From the NCBI GenBank assembly GCA_030594725.1, contig JAUVEQ010000084.1, forward strand, positions 1 through 9,240: a stretch of DNA of 9,240 nucleotides. Direction: 5' to 3'. The DNA comes from Methanobacteriota archaeon (GTDB lineage Archaea; Thermoplasmatota; DTKX01; GCA-020343715). Positions 4,501 through 9,240 of the stretch are shown here, one piece after another. Position 1 is the stretch's first letter, and each line of letters starts with the position of its first letter. A program made the position numbers and the translations under genes. The notes beneath the pieces are model-generated. The model searched no databases and was not told where the DNA came from. It worked only from the letters and a program-made list of their open reading frames with translations.

Positions 4501-6804
4501 ATGTTCCGACGCATGCCCAGTTCCCTCCACCTGCTCCTGTCCATCTTGATCCCCGTGGTGGCCATATCGTTGCTGGCAGCGGGAGCTGGCGCCATCGAGT
4601 TCGAGGAGGAGCCGACCCCCATCTCGAGGGAAACGGACAAGGAGCAGACCTCCGTGGACCTGGCCGTCGGGACCACCGACGACCTGTACGCGGTCTGGCA
4701 GGACGGACGTTTCTCAACTTTCCAGGAGGGGGATGCGGTCCTGTTCGCCATCTCGACCTCCGATGACCGGGGCCGGGAATTCGGGGACCCCATCCCGATG
4801 GAGGCCAGCCTGGAGAACGCCGACCAGTGGTCGCCCGCCGTGGCGGTCGGTCCCGATGGCACGATCCACGTGGTGTGGCAGGAGCGTTCCCGGACCGACG
4901 ACACCCCCGGGGGACCCTACTGGGAGATACGCTACTCGTTCAGCATCGATGGGGGCCTCAGCTGGTCCGACCCCATCCCCGTGTCCCAGCCCAACAACAG
5001 CAACAACACCAGGCCCGACGTGGCCGGCATCACCAACAGGTCGGCCTACGTGGCATGGACCCTGGACGACCATCCCGGCACCTCGGTGGGGCTGGCCAAG
5101 GTAGCCCAGGGCTCGAGGGTCTGGGTCCGCGAGGACTTCGCCCTGGCCGATGAGGACTGGGAGCTGAACGGTGAGATCGTGATCATCACCGACAGCGAGG
5201 ATACGCTCCACGCCGCCTGGTCCTCGGTGAACGTCGATGCCATGCTGGTCGTCCTGGAATCCCAGGTGTTCTACAGGTCCGTCGAGGATGTGGACCGGAC
5301 GTCCCTGCTACCGGAACCGCTGCCCCTGGCCGACCTGTCGGTCAATGTGACCAATTCGGCACCGGCCCTTGCCGTGACCAGGCGCCAGGGGGCATGGGTC
5401 ACCTGGGTCCAAGGACCCATCGGGGCGGTCACCTCCGCGGATGTCATCTTCCTCTCCGACCGGGTGGTGGAAGGGGATGCCGGCATCGACATTCCCGTGG
5501 CCGAGTTGGCAGTCTCATCCCGGGGCATCCCACGGGTCAGTTCGGACGTGGGTTCGGACGATATTGTGATGATCGCCATATCCGGTGTCGGCACCACCAC
5601 AATGCCCCCGCTCCATTCCAGTTCCTGCGACGAGAACAGCTGCTTCGCGCAACCCAGACCCGTTGTCCCGGTCGGGACCACCTCGGGCCTCAACGCGACC
5701 GTGGCCATCGATCACCTCGGCAACGTGTACGTCGCCTGGGATGACGGGGAGGACATCTGGTGCACCCAGAGGCAGAACTCTCCTCCGGGCCCCTCGGAGC
5801 TGGTCGTGCCCGTCCGGTTCACCCATGACCCCAAACCCGTGTTCGTCTGGACCTTCATCGACCCGGACGCGGGATCGAGCCAGAGCTCCTTCGAGATCGC
5901 CTACTCCCTGGACGAGTTCTTCCTCGGCGAGGTCCTTGGAGCTGTCGTGCTGGGAGTCCAGGGCCGCTCCAGCCGGTACGTCGCCCCCGAGCCCGTGGAG
6001 GAGGGCAAGTGGTACTGGAAGGTCAAGACCCGTGATCAGCTGGGTCTGTGGTCGGACTGGTCCGCCGTGGCCTCCTTCCTAGCCGATCGCACGCCTCCCA
6101 CCGGCAGTGTCCTCATCAACGGCGGCGACGCCGTCACCCAGCAGCGGGTGGTGGTGCTCACCCTCAACGCCACGGACAACCTGGAGGACGTAGCGCCCGA
6201 CATGTACTTCCAGATATCCTCGGACCCGAACTTCCCCAACGCATCCAAGCACGATTGGCCGCCACCCAACAATCAGGTGAACCAGGAGCTGCCCCCTGGC
6301 GAGGGTGTGAAGGTGGTGTTCTTCCGGGTGTTCGATGCCTCGGACCTCTCCTACACGGCGATGGACACGATACTGTACAACCAGACCCCTTTCGTCATCA
6401 TCCACACCCCCATCACAACGGCGCCCCTGGGCAAGCCGCTCAACGTGAGCTGCGAGATCCTCCCATCGACAGGCATCACGGCGACGCTGTTCCACAAGAA
6501 GTCCTTCGAGGACGAGTTCAAGGAGATAGAGATGTCCTGGAACGACACCACGTTCTGGGCGGTCATCCCCAGGGATGACATCTCCATCCTGGGCGTGGAG
6601 TACTTCATCACGTCCCGCTCGGCCTCCGGAACGGGCTCGAGCCCCCCCACATCGCCCGCCGAGGATCCATACATCATCGAGGTCTTCGAGACCACGGAGA
6701 AGTACGAACCCCCTATCTTCTACCCGGCGGTCACCTTCATCGGAGCCGCTGCGATCCTGATCCTCCTCGTAATGATATGGTGGTTCCGTCTTCGGGAGAA
6801 ATGA
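4501..6804 (+). CDS. Secreted, membrane-anchored beta-propeller/FN3-Ig surface protein
   Basis: No exact family was recognised; the architecture of this 767-residue protein is clear. Residues 1-31 are a signal peptide: basic start, hydrophobic LLLSILIPVVAISLL, small-residue AGAGA end. From 60 to about 420 a motif of polar turn, hydrophobic strand and Trp recurs: LYAVW (Trp66), IHVVW (126), AYVAW (186), LHAAW (240), AWVTW (302), IVMIA (359, Trp lost) and VYVAW (413). The 54-62 residue spacing suggests a seven-bladed propeller. Blade 2-3 has a sialidase-type Asp box, SIDGGLSW (148-155), but no sialidase catalytic set is evident. Residues about 436-527 are FN3-like (WYWKVKTRDQLGLWSDWS), and two Ig-like domains follow (about 530-630 and 631-730). 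A C-terminal helix (about 739-762) and basic FRLREK tail anchor it with the body outside. Ten N-x-S/T sequons fit archaeal N-glycosylation. A ligand-binding or adhesive role is inference. Confidence 0.85.
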   Translation: MFRRMPSSLHLLLSILIPVVAISLLAAGAGAIEFEEEPTPISRETDKEQTSVDLAVGTTDDLYAVWQDGRFSTFQEGDAVLFAISTSDDRGREFGDPIPMEASLENADQWSPAVAVGPDGTIHVVWQERSRTDDTPGGPYWEIRYSFSIDGGLSWSDPIPVSQPNNSNNTRPDVAGITNRSAYVAWTLDDHPGTSVGLAKVAQGSRVWVREDFALADEDWELNGEIVIITDSEDTLHAAWSSVNVDAMLVVLESQVFYRSVEDVDRTSLLPEPLPLADLSVNVTNSAPALAVTRRQGAWVTWVQGPIGAVTSADVIFLSDRVVEGDAGIDIPVAELAVSSRGIPRVSSDVGSDDIVMIAISGVGTTTMPPLHSSSCDENSCFAQPRPVVPVGTTSGLNATVAIDHLGNVYVAWDDGEDIWCTQRQNSPPGPSELVVPVRFTHDPKPVFVWTFIDPDAGSSQSSFEIAYSLDEFFLGEVLGAVVLGVQGRSSRYVAPEPVEEGKWYWKVKTRDQLGLWSDWSAVASFLADRTPPTGSVLINGGDAVTQQRVVVLTLNATDNLEDVAPDMYFQISSDPNFPNASKHDWPPPNNQVNQELPPGEGVKVVFFRVFDASDLSYTAMDTILYNQTPFVIIHTPITTAPLGKPLNVSCEILPSTGITATLFHKKSFEDEFKEIEMSWNDTTFWAVIPRDDISILGVEYFITSRSASGTGSSPPTSPAEDPYIIEVFETTEKYEPPIFYPAVTFIGAAAILILLVMIWWFRLREK

Positions 6805-6810
6805 GACGGC

Positions 6811-7398
6811 TCACAGCCTCGCAAGCCGCTCCCTGAGGGCTGCCATGGCGCGTCCCCGGTGGGACCGTTCCTCCTTCTCCTCGATGCTCATCTCGGCGAA
6901 GGTCCGGTAGTCACCTTCTGGGATGAACACCGGGTCGAACCCGAATCCCCCGGACCCTCTCATCGCCTGGGGGATCGTACCCGAACAGGACCCCGACAGC
7001 AGCTCGACGTCGCCTCCGGGCACGCACAACGCGATGCGGCTCTCGAAGCTGGCATCGCGATCCCGGATACCCTCCATCAACCTGAGGATGCCCTGGTGAC
7101 CGATGGTCTGGAACACGTACGCGGAGTACACACCGGGAAAGCCCTCCAGGGCATCGATGAACAGGCCCGCGTCCTCGAGCACGAAGGGTGGTGGGACGCT
7201 CCCCTCCGCGAACAGCTGACGGGCGCTTGCACCGGCCACCTCTTCCAGGGTGTCCGCCTGGATCTCCTCGTACGGGCCGGCGACCCTCTCCACCTTCCAC
7301 GAGATACCCGCCAGCGCCGCCGCGTACTCCATGGCCTTGCCCTCGTTCGAGGTCACCAGCCGCAGGACCCGCTCACCATCTCCTTTGTCTCCACTCAT
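6811..7398 (-). CDS. rdgB: XTP/dITP diphosphatase (Ham1/RdgB family)
   Basis: This enzyme hydrolyses deaminated purine triphosphates (ITP, dITP, XTP) to monophosphates plus pyrophosphate, keeping them out of DNA and RNA. The 195-aa length is normal for the family. Family motifs in order: TSNEGK (16-21) at the nucleotide/Mg site, YEEIQADTLEEVA (43-55), VLEDAGLFIDALEGFPGVYS (73-92) with acidic Glu75/Asp76, GFGFDPVF (151-158), and FAEMSIEEKEERSHRGRA (167-184) with the SHRGRA nucleotide-binding end. The first 10 residues (MSGDKGDGER) extend before the first strand. The ATG overlaps the bud32 stop as ATGA, with GGAGG (minus strand 7410-7406) 7 nt before it, so this is the last gene of the kae1-bud32 transcript. 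It ends 6 nt from the end of the convergent surface-protein gene. The link to KEOPS genes is probably operonic convenience or shared growth control rather than a complex. Confidence 0.93.
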   Translation of the reverse strand: MSGDKGDGERVLRLVTSNEGKAMEYAAALAGISWKVERVAGPYEEIQADTLEEVAGASARQLFAEGSVPPPFVLEDAGLFIDALEGFPGVYSAYVFQTIGHQGILRLMEGIRDRDASFESRIALCVPGGDVELLSGSCSGTIPQAMRGSGGFGFDPVFIPEGDYRTFAEMSIEEKEERSHRGRAMAALRERLARL

Positions 7399-8096
7399 CC
7401 GTCCCCCTCCTGGGTCTCTTCCCTGCTCCCCTTGGTCACGTACCTTCCCCTGGCACCAATGACCTCCATGCGGGCGATGGCCTCGTCAGCGCCATCCGGG
7501 AACGCCTCCCGGTAGCCCTCCAGTATGACCTCGAAGAGGTCCTGGTGGGCATGGTGGGTGGCCCCGAACGCCTCGCCGAGCAACCTGAGGTCGACCCCCC
7601 TCTCCTCCACGCCCTCGGCGCGACCGCCGAGGGAGATGTCCAGGACCGCAAGGCTCACGGGACCCTCGGGAGGGAGGTCCTCCATTATGAAGTTGCTCGT
7701 GGTGGGGTCACCGTGGACCAGGCCTGCTGCGTGGAGGCGGCCAAGGGTCCCTCCCAGGGCATGGGCCACCCGGCTACGGTCCTCCTCCTCGAGGCCGTCG
7801 ATGGAGGCCCGGACCGTGGGGCCAGAGATGCCCTCGAGCACAAGACGGCCCCCCTCCGCATCCATGTCCAGCACGGCCGGGGTCCTTATCCCCGCGCTGC
7901 GGGCGTCGCGCAGTGCCCTGGCCTCGGCCCGGGTCCTGGATACCCTGATGGTCTCCTCGAGCTGGGGATGTCTGTAGCCCTTCGGCCGTCGCAGCTTGAG
8001 CACAGCCTGGCGACCCAGGTACGTGCCCTCCTCCAGCACGGCCTCGGCCCCCTGGGCGATCACCCGCTCGCCCTTCCAGGCATCGTCGGGGCTCAT
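7395..8096 (-). CDS. bud32: KEOPS subunit Bud32, atypical small protein kinase/ATPase
   Basis: Bud32 is the kinase-like subunit of KEOPS. It binds Kae1 and its ATPase activity supports tRNA t6A37 synthesis. The 233-aa protein shows the minimal RIO/piD261-like kinase fold: Gly-rich region IAQGAEAVL (13-21), ATP-binding Lys34 in AVLKLRRPKGYRHPQLE, catalytic loop HGDPTTSNFIM (128-138) with Asp130 and Asn135, and metal-binding Asp153 in DISLGG in place of DFG. The segment GVEERGVDLRLLGEAF (162-177) is the Bud32 signature usually seen as VEDKAVDLYVLERAF. Bud32 normally ends in a basic RGR-containing tail; here RGRYVTKG (216-223) is followed by an acidic extension REETQEGDG. The ATG overlaps the kae1 stop (ATGA), with a complete GGAGGTGA 7 nt upstream. 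In many euryarchaea Bud32 is fused to Kae1; here they are separate genes. Confidence 0.93.
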   Translation of the reverse strand: MSPDDAWKGERVIAQGAEAVLEEGTYLGRQAVLKLRRPKGYRHPQLEETIRVSRTRAEARALRDARSAGIRTPAVLDMDAEGGRLVLEGISGPTVRASIDGLEEEDRSRVAHALGGTLGRLHAAGLVHGDPTTSNFIMEDLPPEGPVSLAVLDISLGGRAEGVEERGVDLRLLGEAFGATHHAHQDLFEVILEGYREAFPDGADEAIARMEVIGARGRYVTKGSREETQEGDG

Positions 8097-9094
8097 CGCC
8101 AGGTCACCTCCACCTCGTCGGTGCGGAAGCGCTGCATCACGCCGGACTCCTCGAGGGGTGTGGTCGCGCCAGCGTCCAGCATCATCTCGCCCAGCACGGC
8201 GATCATGGCGCCGTTGTCAACGCAGAGCCGGGGCGGCGGGGCGAAGCACCGCGCTCCCCGTTCACCGGCCATGATGGTCGCCATCTCGCGGAGCCGCGAG
8301 TTGGCGGCCACGCCACCGCCCAGCAGCACCTCGTCCCTTCCCACGTGGGCCATAGCCCTCTCCGTAACCTCCACCAGCATTGCGAAGGCCGTCTCCTGGA
8401 CGGACATGGCCAGGTCGTCCGTGGGCTCGCCCTTGGAATGCAGGTTGAGGGCCGCCGTGAGGATGCCCGAGAAGGCCACGTCCATGCCCTTCACGCTGTA
8501 CGGGAGGGGGAGGAACCGTTCGCCCGAGAGGGCCATCCGCTCCAGGGTGGGGCCCGCGGGAAAGGGCAGGCCCATCTCCCGGCCCAGCTTGTCGAGCATG
8601 TTACCGATGCCGATGTCAAGGGTCTCACCGAACACCCGGTAGCGACCCGCCGCGTAGGCGATCACCTGGGTGTTCCCCCCGGAGGCATAGAGCAGGACCG
8701 GGTCCTGGCATCCCAGCACGGCCCTTCCCACCTCCAGGTGGGCCACGCAGTGGTTGACGCCCACAAGGGGCCGTCCGACGGTCAGGGCCAGTGCCCGGGC
8801 CGCCGAGGCGCCGGTGCGCAGGCAGGGACCCAGACCGGGACCCTGGGAGAAGGCCACGGCCTCCAGGTCACCGGGTATGATGCTTGCCTCCGCAAGGGCC
8901 TCCCGTATCAGACGGGGAAGCACCTCCGCGTGGTGGTTGGCCGCCTCGCGGGGATGGATGCCCCCCTCGGTGGGCAGGTAGGAGGCGGACACATTGGTCA
9001 GGATCTCCACCCCTCCGTCCTCCGCGGGCTGGACGATGCCCACCGAGGCGGTGTGGGCGGTGGCCTCTATTCCGAGGACCGGACCTTGGCCCAT
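8093..9094 (-). CDS. kae1: KEOPS subunit Kae1 (TsaD/OSGEP), t6A transferase
   Basis: Kae1 is the catalytic subunit of KEOPS. It transfers the threonylcarbamoyl group from TC-AMP to A37 of ANN-decoding tRNAs in the cytoplasm. At 333 aa it matches a stand-alone archaeal Kae1. Landmarks: GIEATAHTAS (8-17) of the ASKHA phosphate-1 region; GGIHPREAANHHAEVLP (44-60); SQGPGLGPCLRTGASAARAL (83-102); metal-binding His115 and His119 in NHCVAH (114-119); phosphate-2 loop ASGGNTQV (137-144); FGETLDIGIGNMLDKLGREM (155-174); GGGVAANSRLR (259-269); and metal ligand Asp293 in CVDNGAMI (291-298). The protein stops at the usual Kae1 C-terminus (VTWR) with no kinase domain, and bud32 begins at a 4-nt ATGA overlap. 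The ATG at 9094 is about 27 nt after a TATA-like box and has no good ribosome site, suggesting a leaderless mRNA for kae1-bud32-rdgB. Confidence 0.95.
   Translation of the reverse strand: MGQGPVLGIEATAHTASVGIVQPAEDGGVEILTNVSASYLPTEGGIHPREAANHHAEVLPRLIREALAEASIIPGDLEAVAFSQGPGLGPCLRTGASAARALALTVGRPLVGVNHCVAHLEVGRAVLGCQDPVLLYASGGNTQVIAYAAGRYRVFGETLDIGIGNMLDKLGREMGLPFPAGPTLERMALSGERFLPLPYSVKGMDVAFSGILTAALNLHSKGEPTDDLAMSVQETAFAMLVEVTERAMAHVGRDEVLLGGGVAANSRLREMATIMAGERGARCFAPPPRLCVDNGAMIAVLGEMMLDAGATTPLEESGVMQRFRTDEVEVTWR
8104..8111 (-). promoter_or_regulatory. Full-length Shine-Dalgarno site for bud32 inside kae1
   Basis: The minus strand reads GGAGGTGA, an eight-base complement to the archaeal 16S rRNA tail, ending 7 nt before the bud32 ATG. 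It lies within the last kae1 codons (EVEVTWR). It suggests efficient independent or re-initiated translation of bud32. Confidence 0.75.
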
Positions 9095-9116
9095 GAAGGC
9101 CCCACAGGACTACTCC

Positions 9117-9127
9117 GATATGAAATT
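9117..9127 (-). promoter_or_regulatory. Archaeal TATA box for the kae1-bud32-rdgB operon
   Basis: The minus strand reads ATTTCATATCG, centred about 27 nt before the kae1 ATG, which predicts a transcript starting at the ATG. A second A-T patch, CCATAAATC (about 9137-9146), is farther out and would give a leader of about 20 nt. Upstream purines are scarce, so the BRE is weak. Confidence 0.5.
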
Positions 9128-9174
9128 GCCGACCGGGATTTATGGTGACAAGGGGAGCGGACCCGCCACCCGCA

Positions 9175-9240
9175 CTATCCCAGGTGGGACCGCCAGAACT
9201 CCAGCATGTCGACTATCGTCCGCTCGATGGGGATCTCGGG
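9175..9240 (-). CDS. C-terminal end of an unidentified protein (5' part outside window)
   Basis: An open minus-strand frame enters from the right edge and encodes 21 residues, beginning PEIPIERTIVDML and ending EFWRSHLG, then TAG at 9177-9175. Codon choice and the amphipathic helical pattern match real coding sequence in the neighbourhood. The ending (I-P-x-E-x-T-x-x-D-M-L-x-F-W-R) recalls the terminal helix of extended short-chain dehydrogenases such as NAD-dependent sugar epimerases, but 21 residues cannot establish a family. It is upstream of and codirectional with kae1; the 80-nt gap contains the kae1 promoter, so they are probably separate units. Confidence 0.6.
   Translation of the reverse strand, partial: PEIPIERTIVDMLEFWRSHLG

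Noticed and set aside
4900..5000. Possible sialidase activity of the surface protein, because of the Asp box
   Set aside because: Asp boxes are structural and occur in many propellers. I see no Arg triad or Tyr/Glu catalytic set, so only a propeller call is justified.
7188..8642. 484-codon plus-strand open frame opposite rdgB, bud32 and kae1
   Set aside because: The opposite strand encodes three well recognised enzymes throughout. The plus-strand product is Pro/Ser/Arg-rich with no motif.
1..9240. CRISPR arrays, tRNA/rRNA genes, insertion sequences, attachment sites, toxin-antitoxin or defence genes
   Set aside because: I saw no spaced identical repeats, no tRNA cloverleaf pattern, no transposase motif and no terminal inverted repeats. 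The gaps between genes are all short and accounted for by promoters or convergent ends.

Overview
The window is GC-rich, gene-dense and reads as archaeal chromosome. An archaeal/eukaryotic-type KEOPS pair (Kae1 and Bud32) is present. A-T rich boxes about 25-30 nt upstream of start codons resemble archaeal TATA boxes and imply leaderless first genes. Internal operon genes instead carry GGAGG(TGA) Shine-Dalgarno sites. The SHOCT-type gene at the left edge and the overall style fit Thermoplasmatota or a related euryarchaeal lineage. That placement is inference, since no rRNA or other phylogenetic marker was compared.

Layout from left to right. Positions 1-473 (+) hold the 3' part of a gene ending in a SHOCT-like helical hairpin. 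Positions 528-4018 (+) are a two-gene operon: a MacB/LolD-type ABC ATPase and a 909-residue permease with two FtsX cores. Positions 4025-4387 (-) encode a bacterial-type dihydroneopterin aldolase (FolB) with all four catalytic positions retained. Positions 4501-6804 (+) encode a secreted, C-terminally membrane-anchored surface protein. Its first ~420 residues look like a seven-bladed beta-propeller and are followed by FN3/Ig-like domains. Positions 9094 down to 6811 (-) form a tightly overlapping operon kae1 - bud32 - rdgB (XTP/dITP diphosphatase). The right edge (-) holds the last 21 codons of another gene.

How they work together. Kae1 and Bud32 are the catalytic and regulatory subunits of the KEOPS tRNA t6A-modifying complex. 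RdgB-type pyrophosphatase cleans deaminated purine nucleotides from the pool and shares their transcript. The ABC ATPase and FtsX-type permease should form one envelope complex that works mechanically on an extracytoplasmic substrate. FolB makes the pterin precursor of folate or methanopterin-like C1 carriers. Nothing links the propeller protein to a specific partner beyond its outside-facing location.

Most of the window is core and envelope housekeeping. I see no CRISPR, mobile element, RNA gene or defence system. The points most worth a second look are the seven-repeat surface protein, the bacterial-type FolB in an archaeal setting, the compact folB/surface-gene promoter region, the duplicated permease, and the unfused but translationally coupled kae1-bud32 junction. 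No gap between genes exceeds about 115 bp.
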